Shown one piece after another: positions 22,701 through 30,600 of a stretch of 64,000 nt of DNA. The stretch spans positions 1,867,001 through 1,931,000 of the forward strand of contig NZ_CP116339.1 in assembly GCF_028198165.1 (NCBI RefSeq), given 5' to 3'. Origin of the DNA: Pseudoxanthomonas sp. JBR18 (GTDB lineage: Bacteria > Pseudomonadota > Gammaproteobacteria > Xanthomonadales > Xanthomonadaceae). A program made the translations under genes and the position numbers. Position 1 is the stretch's first letter, and every line of letters starts with the position of its first letter. A model generated the notes under the pieces. The model was not told the origin of the DNA and did no database searches. It saw only the letters and a program-made list of their open reading frames with translations.

Positions 22701-24142
22701 AGGTGGCCAGTCGGCCGGGCCTGGGCAGCCGGTTCTGGTTCGACATCCCCATGCAGCTGCAGCCCGGCGCGCGGCGCCTGGGCACGGCGCTGGCGTGCTG
22801 CCCGGGCGGGGGACTGCACGTGGTGGGCGGCAGTCACGCGCTCTGCGGCTTGGCAGAGGCGCTGGCCCAGGCCAGTGGCCTGGACATGCGGCATTCGGCG
22901 GTCGATGCGATCGAGCCCGCCAGGATCGCGGCGGATTGCCGGAGCGTGGTGATGGAGTGGCATCCCGAGCGCGCCGCGCAGGTGCGGGACCTGGCAAGAG
23001 CCCTGCGCGCCCGTGCTGCCCCACCGCGGCTGGTGGTGGTGTCCAGCCATGCCAGGGCCCTGCAACGCGCACAGCTGGACGATGCGGCATGGCCCTTCGA
23101 CGCGACCCTGGCCAAACCGGTCACCGCCCTGCAACTGGGCGCTGCCCTGTGCGCCACGTCGACCTCGCCCGCGCTGCCGCCGATCAGCGACGACCTGCCC
23201 CTGGCCGGCGTCCACGTGCTGGTGGTCGAAGACAATGCGATCAACCGCGAGGTGGCCGCCGAGCTGCTGGTCGCCGCCGGCGCCACCGTGGAGCTGGCCG
23301 AGGGCGGACGTGACGGCGTGGCCCGTGTGTTGGGCAAAGGCGGACCGCTGGACGCGGTGTTGATGGATATGCAGATGCCCGACCTGGATGGGCTGGAATC
23401 CACGCGCGAGATCCGTCGTGATCCGCGCATGGCCCAGCTGCCGATCCTGGCGATGACCGCCAATGTCTCCACCGATGACATGGCCGCCTGCACCGCCGCG
23501 GGCATGAACGGCCATGTCCCCAAGCCGATCGAGTCCGCGCGCCTGGTCGCCAGCCTGCTGGCACTGTTGCCCGCCCGGGCCGAGCGCGGCGCGCAGGTGG
23601 CGGCAACCGCCCCGGCGCAGGCCGAGGCCGATGTGGATCCCGAGGCGGATGCCATGGTCGAGCCGATCGCGCGGGTTTTGGATCGCCTGGGAGGCAATGC
23701 GGCCCTGCTCCAGCGCGTGCTGAAGCAGTTCGATGACCAGGCGCGGCTGCAGCTGGACGCGGGCGAGCAGGCGCTGTCCCACGGCGACCTGGCCGAGGCG
23801 GCCGGGCGCATGCATACCTTGCGCGGCATGGCCGCCAACCTGGGCGCCGTGGCCCTGGCGCTGGCCTGCGGTGAATTGGAAGACGGGTGCAAGCGGGGCC
23901 TGGCGCCACCGGCGCAGGCAGTCCTGGCGCTGCGTGGGCTGACGGGCCGTTCGATCGAGGCGCTCCAGCACGCCCTGGCGACACGGGTGCAGGTGCAGGT
24001 CAGCGCCGCGTCCACACCCGCACCTTCCTTGCCGACCCTGGAGAACGTGAGCGATCAACTGGAGGCGCTGGCCGTGCTGGTGGGGGAGTCCAACCTGGCC
24101 GCGCTGGAGCTGCTGACCGACATGCCGGCGGCCATCGATTGA
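19751..24142 (+). CDS. CHASE-PAS hybrid histidine kinase, C terminus truncated by an in-frame TGA
   Basis: About 1463 residues from ATG 19751; ATG 19679 is an alternative. Order: transmembrane helix about 15-40, CHASE-type periplasmic sensor about 50-250, second helix about 310-335, three PAS domains (about 350-460, 490-620, 630-750), HisKA with NMSHEIRTPMNAVLG (His about 781), HATPase with NLAGNAIKFTH, DTGIGIS and GGTGLGLVICQRLVQLMGG, a receiver domain with phosphoacceptor MDMQMPDLDGL (about 1205), and an HPt domain with RMHTLRGMAANLGA (His about 1354). The stop at 24140-24142 interrupts a frame that continues in register to the next gene. It probably signals to the adjacent GGDEF regulator. 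Confidence 0.9.
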   Translation: MGKTQRATSTERRTVWQGGLLVLCAGLLVTAGLVRREHLHGQQELQAAVRADTALYASQISGAIHRYHAGLRGLRGAVLASEYGEKHADLNVYSSAQDLELDFPGAVGLGFVRRVPPSQLEAYLAHMRREGLTDMKLRQFAPHEGDLYIIESLQPIARNQAVIGLDLASETSRREAADAAARSGEPRLTAPITLVQQPDHARQGVLLLLPVRAPTGAARADGPQGVIGWAYLPLLLDEVLLQLEPERWNLSVQIADVTDAHDQTPFYAWAPPQTPALSHTVVDRQVDGRHWRMTFGVLPTFPGADPTATLVRLVVAGVGASVALALMTSMLLLRRLRRARTRRQQELLEAVVHGSADGIIGKRLDGVVMSWNRAAETLFGYTAEAAIGHRLLDLIVPEALAHEEEAVLKRIGRGEVIPNFETVRRRADGTQVDVLVSVSPIYDADGRVVGASKTVRDISEQRRAREQILQLNARLEEQVAARTAELTASNALLQGVLHAASEVAVVATDTAGTIVLFNSGAERMLGYRADELVGKHTPHVFHVQAEIDARSEELERTYGVTLKGFDVLVEVALRTGVQTREWTYLDKSGHGRPVNLSVSTIRDADGVLTGYLGVAFDMSEQKAAERKLSYANQQLSMATDAAQLGIWDHDLDSGALDYNARMAEIYGWPLPTPGYTITFEDWRRSVHPDDLPWVEDLLRRSLTDGSEYAPVFRIIQGDGAIRHIQAAAYAERDAHGAVVRLVGINRDITGQLELEQALRDAKAAADHANQAKSEFLANMSHEIRTPMNAVLGMLQLLGRSRLAPSQSEYVRKAQLAGGMLLQLLNDLLDYSKIEAGKLQLDPHPFSLDTLLQELGVVLSSSLGDSDVEIVYQASPEVPLELVGDSLRLRQVLINLAGNAIKFTHSGSVCIRLAPAPVDHAMAEGTAWLRVEVEDTGIGISPEQLVRLFKVFTQAEASISRRYGGTGLGLVICQRLVQLMGGTLQVASRPGLGSRFWFDIPMQLQPGARRLGTALACCPGGGLHVVGGSHALCGLAEALAQASGLDMRHSAVDAIEPARIAADCRSVVMEWHPERAAQVRDLARALRARAAPPRLVVVSSHARALQRAQLDDAAWPFDATLAKPVTALQLGAALCATSTSPALPPISDDLPLAGVHVLVVEDNAINREVAAELLVAAGATVELAEGGRDGVARVLGKGGPLDAVLMDMQMPDLDGLESTREIRRDPRMAQLPILAMTANVSTDDMAACTAAGMNGHVPKPIESARLVASLLALLPARAERGAQVAATAPAQAEADVDPEADAMVEPIARVLDRLGGNAALLQRVLKQFDDQARLQLDAGEQALSHGDLAEAAGRMHTLRGMAANLGAVALALACGELEDGCKRGLAPPAQAVLALRGLTGRSIEALQHALATRVQVQVSAASTPAPSLPTLENVSDQLEALAVLVGESNLAALELLTDMPAAID

Positions 24143-24246
24143 CCGCAGGGCGCGCACTACGCGCAGCTCCTGGAGCTGGTGAATCTGCTGGATTTCCAGG
24201 GTGCCAGGGTGGCACTCGAGACCTTGCGTTGCGGGAGCGTGCAATG
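24143..24246 (+). pseudogene. Severed C-terminal tail of the hybrid kinase
   Basis: After the TGA at 24140-24142 the same frame reads PQGAHYAQLLELVNLLDFQG then ARVALETLRCGSVQ and ends with TGA at 24244-24247 in an ATGA overlap with the next start. The leucine-rich helix looks like coding sequence, so the ancestral gene was about 34 codons longer and coupled to its neighbour. Confidence 0.7.
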
Positions 24247-25179
24247 AACCAACAACCAACTTGGGGATGGCCCACGGACCGACTGCCGCGGGTGCTGGTG
24301 GTGGACGACCAGGCCATCAACATCCGCGTGGCCTTCGAGGCCCTGCGCGGGGACCACGAAGTGTTCATGGCCACTTCCGGCGAACAGGGCCTGCAAGTTT
24401 TCCGCGATGCCCGTCCGGACCTGGTGCTGCTGGACGTGGTGATGCCGGGCATGGACGGGCACGAGGTCTGCAGCCAGATCAAGGCCGGCCCCGATGGCGC
24501 GGACGTGCCGGTGATCTTCATCACCGGGCATGACAGTGACCAGGCGCAGGTGCAGGGGCTGGGCCATGGCGCGGTGGATTTCATCGCCAAGCCATTCCAC
24601 CCCGAGGTCTTGCGCGCTCGCGTGCGCAACCACCTCCTGCTGAAGTTCCAGACCGACTACCTGCGCTCGGCCGCGCTGTACGACGGCTTGACCGGCCTGG
24701 CCAACCGGCGCCATTTCGAGGAGGTCTTCGCAGGCCGGTGGCGCGCGGCCGAGCGCAACGCGCAGCCCTGCGCGGTGCTGATGATCGATGTGGACCATTT
24801 CAAGCAATACAACGACTGCTACGGCCACCAGGCTGGCGACGAGTGCCTGCGCCAGGTGGCCGGGGCAATCGGCAAGGCGCTGATGCGCCCGATGGATCTG
24901 GCCGCGCGCTATGGCGGCGAGGAATTCGTCTGCCTGCTGCCCGAGACCTCGCTGCCCAACGCCGGTCCGGTGGCCGAGCGCCTGCTGTGCAACGTGCGCG
25001 AGTTGGCCGTGCCGCATGCCGCTTCCGGCGCCGCGCCGGTGGTGACGGTCAGCGTGGGCATCGCGACCAGCCTGGGCGGCTCGGGACGGGCCCCGCAGGA
25101 TCTGCTGGCCGATGCCGACGCCCAGCTCTATCGGGCCAAGGCCGCCGGTCGCAATCGCGCGTGTGCCGCATCTGCCTGA
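24244..25179 (+). CDS. Response regulator with GGDEF output (diguanylate cyclase)
   Basis: 311 residues; ATG 24244 follows GGGAG. The receiver domain (residues 16-130) has VLVVDDQAINIRVAFEAL, the acceptor in LVLLDVVMPGMDGHEV and a KPF near its end. The GGDEF domain (about 150-310) has DGLTGLANRRHFEEVF, IDVDHFKQYND and the active-site RYGGEEFVCLLPE. RPMD five residues before GGEEF is an RxxD inhibitory site. It makes c-di-GMP from two GTP and is the likely partner of the hybrid kinase directly upstream. Confidence 0.93.
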   Translation: MNQQPTWGWPTDRLPRVLVVDDQAINIRVAFEALRGDHEVFMATSGEQGLQVFRDARPDLVLLDVVMPGMDGHEVCSQIKAGPDGADVPVIFITGHDSDQAQVQGLGHGAVDFIAKPFHPEVLRARVRNHLLLKFQTDYLRSAALYDGLTGLANRRHFEEVFAGRWRAAERNAQPCAVLMIDVDHFKQYNDCYGHQAGDECLRQVAGAIGKALMRPMDLAARYGGEEFVCLLPETSLPNAGPVAERLLCNVRELAVPHAASGAAPVVTVSVGIATSLGGSGRAPQDLLADADAQLYRAKAAGRNRACAASA

Positions 25180-25339
25180 GGCCACGTGGTGCGGGCCGCG
25201 TGCGTGGGCGATCCGGGTGTCACGCGCGATGGAGCCGCGAGGGGCCGTGGTCACCCGCAAACGGACAAGGTCAGGTTGACTGACATCTTCGTTGCGCGCG
25301 CGGACCCAAGCGGCAGCATGATGCCGGTCTTCTCCGCAC

Positions 25340-26254
25340 CTAACTGGCGGGCCGCGCCTGTGCCTCGGTCACCTCCCGCAGCAAGGCGATGAAGGCCCGA
25401 AGCGGTGGTGGCACGTGGCGCCAGCTGGCGTAGTACAGGCACAGGCCGGGATCGGCGGGCGACCAGTCCTCCAGCAGCAGGACCAGGCGGCCGTCGTCGA
25501 GGGCGGCGCGCGCGAATGGTTCGGGAACGAAGGCGATGCCCAGGCCCTGGATGGCGGCGTCGACCATCAGGTCGCTGTTGTCCAGCAGCAGCGCGCCGGG
25601 AACATCGACCGCCATCTCGCGCCGGCCCTTGGCGAACTCCCAGCGATAGCGCTTGCCGCTGGGCAGGCGCTGGCGGATGCAGTGGTGGTCGCGAAGCGCC
25701 TCGGGTGTGGCGGGTCGCCCGTGCGCGGCGACATACGCGGGCGCGGCGACGGCGACAAAGCGCAGCGTGCCGCCAAAGGGGATGGACACCATGTCCTTGG
25801 GCACCGCTTCGGCCAGGCGCACGCCGGCATCGAACCCCTCGGCCACGATGTCCACCAGCCGGCCTTCGCTGACCAGCTCCAGCGCCACGCGTCGATGGCG
25901 TTGCAGGAACGCCGGCGCCACGTGTTGCAGCAGCCAACGCGCCGCGCCGGTGCTGGCGTTGATGCGCAGGGTGCCGACGATTTCATCGGGCCCGTGGCTG
26001 ATGGTGTCCAGCACGGTGTCCAACTCGTGGAGCAGGGGCGTCAGCCGCTGCAGCAGGTGTTCGCCGGATTCGGTCGGCGCCACGCTGCGCGTGGTCCGGT
26101 GCAGCAGGCGCACGCCGAGGCGCTGCTCCAGCCCGCGCAGGGCGTGGCTGAGCGAGGAGCGTGACACGCCCAGGCTGTCGGCCGCGCGCTGGAAGCTGCG
26201 ATGGCGGGCCACGGCGGCAAAGGCTTTCAGGTCGGAGAGGGTGACGTCGGCCAT
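25340..26254 (-). CDS. LysR-family transcriptional regulator
   Basis: 304 residues. The N-terminal helix-turn-helix reads HRSFQRAADSLGVSRSSLSH and continues through RGLEQRLGVRLLHRTTR. A type 2 periplasmic-binding-like effector domain follows. It is divergent from the SDR gene at 26352, and an inverted repeat lies between them at 26266-26293. The regulated gene is probably that reductase. The effector is unknown. Confidence 0.92.
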   Translation of the reverse strand: MADVTLSDLKAFAAVARHRSFQRAADSLGVSRSSLSHALRGLEQRLGVRLLHRTTRSVAPTESGEHLLQRLTPLLHELDTVLDTISHGPDEIVGTLRINASTGAARWLLQHVAPAFLQRHRRVALELVSEGRLVDIVAEGFDAGVRLAEAVPKDMVSIPFGGTLRFVAVAAPAYVAAHGRPATPEALRDHHCIRQRLPSGKRYRWEFAKGRREMAVDVPGALLLDNSDLMVDAAIQGLGIAFVPEPFARAALDDGRLVLLLEDWSPADPGLCLYYASWRHVPPPLRAFIALLREVTEAQARPAS

Positions 26255-26265
26255 TGGTGGTAAAT

Positions 26266-26293
26266 CCTCACCAGCTCATGCAGATTGGTGAGG
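26266..26293. promoter_or_regulatory. Inverted repeat between LysR and SDR genes
   Basis: CCTCACCA (26266-26273) and TGGTGAGG (26286-26293) form 8-bp arms around a 12-bp spacer, in the divergent promoter region. This is the normal position and form of a LysR binding site. Confidence 0.65.
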
Positions 26294-26351
26294 CTTATCC
26301 TACGCGCCCGCCGCGCCTACCTTCGTTGCAACTCAACGAAGGAGCTTGCCC

Positions 26352-27176
26352 ATGAAGACCTGGCTGATTACCGGTGCGTCCTCCGGCCTGGGGCTGGAAA
26401 TGACCCGCGTCTTGCTGGCGCGCGGGGACCGGGTGGTGGCCTGCGCGCGTCGCGTGACGCCGTTCGCCGAACTCGAGCAGCAGCATGGTCAACGCCTGCG
26501 GGTGGCGCAGTTCGACCTGACCGACACCACGGCGCTGCGGCGCGAAATCGACGCCGCGTTCGCGGTCTTCGGGCACATCGAGGTGGTGGTCAGCAATGCC
26601 GGCTATGGCCTGTTCGGTGCGGCCGAGGAAGTCAGCGACGAACAGATCGAGCGCCAGCTTTCCACCAACCTGACCGCCTCGATCCAATTGGTGCGCGCGG
26701 TGTTGCCGCACCTGCGCGCCCAGGGGGGTGGCAGGCTGCTGCAGGTGTCCTCCGAAGGCGGGCAGGTGGCCTACCCGAACTTCAGCCTGTACCACGCCAG
26801 CAAGTGGGGGATCGAGGGGTTCCTGGAATCGGTCGCGCAAGAGGTGGCCCCGTTCGGCATCGAGGTGCTGATCGCCGAGCCCGGTCCCACCCAGACCGGC
26901 TTTGGCGCGGGGTTGGATCATGCGTCGCCGATGGAGGTCTACGAGGCGACCCCGGCCGGCGAGCTCAGACGCGCCATTGCCGATGGCAGCCTGGCGATCA
27001 AGGGCGACGCGGCGCGCAGCGTCGCGGCGATGATCGACGCCGTCGATGCCGCGCGGATGCCGAGGCGACTCGCCCTGGGCAGTACCGCCTTCGACAACAT
27101 CCAGCGTGTCCTGCAGGCGCGCCTGGAGGAGCTGCTGCCGCAGCGGCACGTGGCCTATGGCGCGGACCATGGGTGA
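26352..27176 (+). CDS. Short-chain dehydrogenase/reductase
   Basis: 274 residues; ATG 26352 lies 7 bp after GGAGC. The Rossmann motif is LITGASSGLGLEM, the cofactor-region NAG is in VVSNAGYG, and the catalytic YxxxK is in LYHASKWGIEG. NAD(P)H preference and substrate cannot be read. It is divergent from the LysR gene and convergent with the AraC gene downstream (24 bp apart). Confidence 0.92.
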   Translation: MKTWLITGASSGLGLEMTRVLLARGDRVVACARRVTPFAELEQQHGQRLRVAQFDLTDTTALRREIDAAFAVFGHIEVVVSNAGYGLFGAAEEVSDEQIERQLSTNLTASIQLVRAVLPHLRAQGGGRLLQVSSEGGQVAYPNFSLYHASKWGIEGFLESVAQEVAPFGIEVLIAEPGPTQTGFGAGLDHASPMEVYEATPAGELRRAIADGSLAIKGDAARSVAAMIDAVDAARMPRRLALGSTAFDNIQRVLQARLEELLPQRHVAYGADHG

Positions 27177-27200
27177 GTGCGGCGGATGTGCGTGGCGCGA

Positions 27201-28163
27201 TCAGTGCGATGACACATACGCCGCCACCGCCTGCTTCGGCGGCACCGCGAAGTGCTCGCGCATGCGCTGCACTTCGCGCGCAGGCGTCAGGCCGAACAGG
27301 CGCTTGAACTCGCGGTTGAACTGCGAGGGGCTTTCGTAGCCCACCGCATGACAGGCCGCGGCGGCGGTCATGCCTTCGCGCACCATCAGCAGGCGCGCCT
27401 GGTGCAGGCGCGTGGACTTGAGGTACTGCATGGGCGAGGCGCAGGTGACGGCTCTGAAGTGACTGTGGAAGGACGGTGCGCTCATGCCGGCCTCCTGCGC
27501 GAGCTGGGCCACGGTCAGCGGTTGCGCATAGGCCGCATGCAGGTGCTGCAACGCCTTGCCGATCTTGCCGAAGCGGCCCTGCATGGCCAGCGCCGCGCGC
27601 AGTGTATGGCCCTGCGGCCCGGTGAGAATGCGGTAATACAGCTCACGCAGCAGCTGCGGCCCCAGGATGGCCGCCTCCATCGGCGCGGCCAGCGCCTGCA
27701 GCAGGCGTTGCACGGCCTGGTGCAGTGTCGGGTCGATCGGGCTGGAGACCATGCTCTGCGGCGGCGCGCTGGCCGGCACGCCGCCGTGGCGGTCGATCTG
27801 CAGCATCAGCTCGGCGGCCAACGCAAAGTCCAGATGCAGGTACAGCGCCAGCAGCGGCTCGGCCGCGGTCGCGTCGGTTTCCATGGTGAACGGCACCGGC
27901 ACCGAGACGGCCAGGTATTGATGCGCGTCGTACACATAGGTGCGCTGGCCGAAATACCCACGCTTGCGGCCCTGGCAGACGATGACGACGCCCGGGTCGT
28001 ACAGCACCGGCGTGCGCGCCAGTGGCCGGTCCGAACGCAGCAATCGCACGCCCTCCAGCGCGGTGAGGGTGTAGCCCTCATGCGGGGCCAGCGCCGCGAC
28101 TATCGGGGCGAGCGGCAACAGTCCTGGCGCGGTGGGCGTGGTGGCAGATGGGATGTGGCTCAT
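27201..28163 (-). CDS. AraC-family transcriptional regulator with N-terminal cupin-like domain
   Basis: 320 residues from ATG 28163; a TTG four codons upstream is possible. Residues 1-180 are an AraC_N-type sensory domain with YDPGVVIVCQGRKRGYFG. The C-terminal pair of helix-turn-helices has LTVAQLAQEAGMSAPSFHSH and HAVGYESPSQFNREFKRLFG. It is divergent from the SDR gene at 28255 and is the usual regulator/SDR arrangement. The effector is not known. Confidence 0.92.
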   Translation of the reverse strand: MSHIPSATTPTAPGLLPLAPIVAALAPHEGYTLTALEGVRLLRSDRPLARTPVLYDPGVVIVCQGRKRGYFGQRTYVYDAHQYLAVSVPVPFTMETDATAAEPLLALYLHLDFALAAELMLQIDRHGGVPASAPPQSMVSSPIDPTLHQAVQRLLQALAAPMEAAILGPQLLRELYYRILTGPQGHTLRAALAMQGRFGKIGKALQHLHAAYAQPLTVAQLAQEAGMSAPSFHSHFRAVTCASPMQYLKSTRLHQARLLMVREGMTAAAACHAVGYESPSQFNREFKRLFGLTPAREVQRMREHFAVPPKQAVAAYVSSH

Positions 28164-28186
28164 AGGAATAGGCAATGATTCGAGCC

Positions 28187-28205
28187 GGAATGGCCTTCGA
28201 ATGGC
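28187..28205. promoter_or_regulatory. Direct repeat in AraC/SDR divergent region
   Basis: GGAATGGC (28187-28194) and CGAATGGC (28198-28205) start 11 bp apart, one helical turn, between the two divergent genes. AraC-type regulators bind direct repeats, so this is a candidate half-site pair. Confidence 0.45.
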
Positions 28206-28254
28206 GCTCCCGTCTCTCTATTGTGCACATCTCTCGCCCAACAGGGGTTTCTCC

Positions 28255-29097
28255 ATGTCGACTTCCAAACGCTTCCTGATCACGGGTGTCAGCAGCGGCT
28301 TCGGGCGCGCGCTGGCGCAGGAAGCGCTGGCCGCCGGGCATCACGTGGTCGGCACGGTGCGCAGTGCGCAGGCGGCCGAATCGTTCGAAGCGCTGGCGCC
28401 GGGCCGTGCCGTGGCACGGGTGCTGGATGTCACCGACACCGCCGCGATCCAGCCCACCGTCGAGGCCATCGAGGCCGACATCGGCCCCATCGACGTACTG
28501 GTCAACAACGCCGGCTACGGCCACGAGGGCGTGCTGGAGGAATCACCGCTGGATCAGATGCGTCGGCAGTTCGAGGTCAACGTGTTCGGCGCGGTGGCGA
28601 TGATCCAGGCGGTGCTGCCACACATGCGCGCGCGCCGCGCCGGCCACATCCTCAACATCACCTCGATGGGGGGCTTCATCACCATGCCGGGCATCGCCTA
28701 CTACTGCGGCAGCAAGTTCGCGCTGGAGGGCATTGGCGAGGTGCTGGGCAAGGAAGTGGCCGCGCTGGGCATCCGCGTGACCTCGGTGGCGCCGGGCTCG
28801 TTCCGCACCGACTGGGCCGGACGCTCGATGGTGCGCACGCCGCGCAGCATCGGCGACTACGACGCGCTGTTCGACCCCATTCGCCAGCGCCGGCAGGCGG
28901 TCAGCGGCCGGCAGCTGGGCGATCCGCGCAAGGCGGCCCTGGCGATGCTGGCGGCGATCGAGGCCCCCGAGCCGCCGGCGCACCTGCTGCTGGGCAGCGA
29001 TGCGCTGGGCCTGGTGCGCGAGAAGCTCGACGCGCTGAAGGCCGAACTGGCGCAGTGGGAAGCCTTGACGGTCTCCACCGACGGGTCGCAGGCGTAG
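28255..29097 (+). CDS. Short-chain dehydrogenase/reductase
   Basis: 280 residues; ATG 28255 follows AGGGG. Motifs are FLITGVSSGFGRALA, NNAGYGHEG and YYCGSKFALEG, the standard classical-SDR set. DVTDTAAIQPTVEAIE is the usual adenine-pocket strand. It is divergent from the AraC regulator and resembles the ketoreductase-type proteins that AraC genes commonly control. Substrate unknown. Confidence 0.92.
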   Translation: MSTSKRFLITGVSSGFGRALAQEALAAGHHVVGTVRSAQAAESFEALAPGRAVARVLDVTDTAAIQPTVEAIEADIGPIDVLVNNAGYGHEGVLEESPLDQMRRQFEVNVFGAVAMIQAVLPHMRARRAGHILNITSMGGFITMPGIAYYCGSKFALEGIGEVLGKEVAALGIRVTSVAPGSFRTDWAGRSMVRTPRSIGDYDALFDPIRQRRQAVSGRQLGDPRKAALAMLAAIEAPEPPAHLLLGSDALGLVREKLDALKAELAQWEALTVSTDGSQA

Positions 29098-29114
29098 TTC
29101 ATTCGGGTCGGCGG

Positions 29115-30048
29115 TCAGCCCAGGGGCCGGGCCTGCAGGGCGGGCGCCGGCCGGCGCGGGACCGCAAGCGCCGGCCGGACGCACTGAACCCACATCTGCC
29201 CCATCAGCGCGTCCAGGCCCTTGTCCAGGCCGGTGACCAGTCCGGCCCCTGGGGTGAAGGTCAGCTCGCCGAAGTAGATGCGACCGGCCTGGATGTACCA
29301 GTCCACCCGGACGTAATCGAACTCCGCCGCCAGCGCCTTGCTCAGCTCCAGCGCGTGCTGCAGCTGGGCGCCCGTGCATGGCGGGCTCAGCCCCGCATCG
29401 CGGATGCCGTGGAACGGCACGCTCAGGCTGTTGACGAAAAAGGTCATGGACAACGGTGCTCCGCTGCTGCGGTAGATCACCTGCAGCACGTACTGGAAGC
29501 GCCCGTCACGCTGGCGGAACATGTGGAACTTGTAGTCCACGGGGGGCTGCGCCCCGTCGCCAATGTACTGCTCCACCAGCAGCCGTGGCGGAATGCCGCG
29601 GTAGTGGATCTCGCGCACCGCCTTGGAAAAATCGGTGCGCAGCCAGCGTTGGCAATCGGCCACCAGCGCCTGGCGTCGTGTCTGGTCGGGCTCGTCCAGC
29701 ATCAGCTCGACCATGCCCGAGCCGTGGCTGGACTTGATCACCGTGCGCTGCCACTGGGTCCGCTCCAGCAGCGAGGCCGGGTCGGTGGTGTCGTGGAGCA
29801 GGGGGATCAGGTACTGCCGGCCGACGCGCGCGGCCACGTGCGCGCGCACGGCGAACTTGTCGGCCAGCCGACGATAGGTCGGGTGGTCCCCGTAGACGCG
29901 CTTGCGGTAGAGCACTTTCTCGTTGAAGGTGCGCGGCTGGCGCAGATTGGGCCACCGCCTGAACGTCGCCAGGAAGTAGATCCGGTCCTGCAGGCCCCAG
30001 GGCAGTCGCACGACCAGGACGTGCGCCAGTTTGCGCGCCAGGCGCATC
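29115..30048 (-). CDS. TupA-like ATP-grasp protein
   Basis: About 311 residues from ATG 30048 (MRLARKLAHVLVVRLPWGL); the frame continues upstream to 30217 and 30251, so the start is uncertain. PRTFNEKVLYRKRVYGDHPT with RRLADKFAVRAHVAARVG and VIKSSHGSGMVEL are the features of the TupA/teichuronopeptide-type ATP-grasp family, which joins an acyl or amino-acid group with ATP. DYVRVDWYIQAGRIYFGELTF supplies a metal-binding region. It acts on a cell-surface polymer precursor by analogy; the substrate is unknown. Confidence 0.78.
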
Positions 30049-30600
30049 ACGGTCCCACGTATCGGACTTGGCGCGGACGCGTGGGGGGCGCTGGCCGCTT
30101 GGGCAGGCGGGTGTGCAGGAGCGAGCCGGTCAGCGTCCTGCAACGGATCCGGAAAGGATGTCTCCAGGCTTGGCCGCTCGATGGCGATCGTATGGCTGTC
30201 CAACACCAGCAGCTCCATGGCAACCGCGACACAAACTATGACGCGGGTCACTACACAAACAGGACGTGCATAGTAGAAGAAGCGCGACTTACGTCTTTTT
30301 CACAATGTGAAACGTGCATTCTCCGCGGCAGGGTGATCGCCGAAGGGGATCGACGGGAAAGGCGGTCGCGGTGCGGAGAGACCTGAGCTGGCAGGGGCAT
30401 CCGGCTGGCCCGCGCGGCGAAGGCGCTGCTATGCCCGACGTATGCGTCCCGATCACCGGGTGCCGGTCGGCCGTCGGCGCGGCGTGCAGTGCTGGCAGGT
30501 CCCCGTGTGGGTTACGCGCGCTGGAAAGCCGGAATCGCGCGGGTCCTTCGGGACGCCCTGGACCGGAGCGGTCGGTGCGCCCGACCGAACGAGGCGTGGG
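30049..30600. other. Long gap upstream of the ATP-grasp gene
   Basis: It contains an AT-rich promoter-like island near 30240-30320 with a palindrome at 30298-30312. The part next to 30048 stays open in the ATP-grasp frame, so it may be coding or leader. No other gene is supported. Confidence 0.45.
30298..30312. promoter_or_regulatory. Palindrome TTTCACAATGTGAAA upstream of the ATP-grasp gene
   Basis: TTTCACA-A-TGTGAAA is a 7+1+7 perfect inverted repeat in the AT-rich island. Two copies of ACGTGCAT (30264-30271 and 30313-30320) lie around it. It is a probable regulator site for the minus-strand ATP-grasp gene. Confidence 0.5.

Noticed and set aside
22568..24259. 563-codon minus-strand frame over the kinase receiver and HPt domains
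   Set aside because: Shadow frame of the same gene; low complexity and no recognisable fold.
28221..30386. 721-codon plus-strand frame across the SDR and ATP-grasp region
   Set aside because: Crosses two strong genes on both strands and has no conserved motif.
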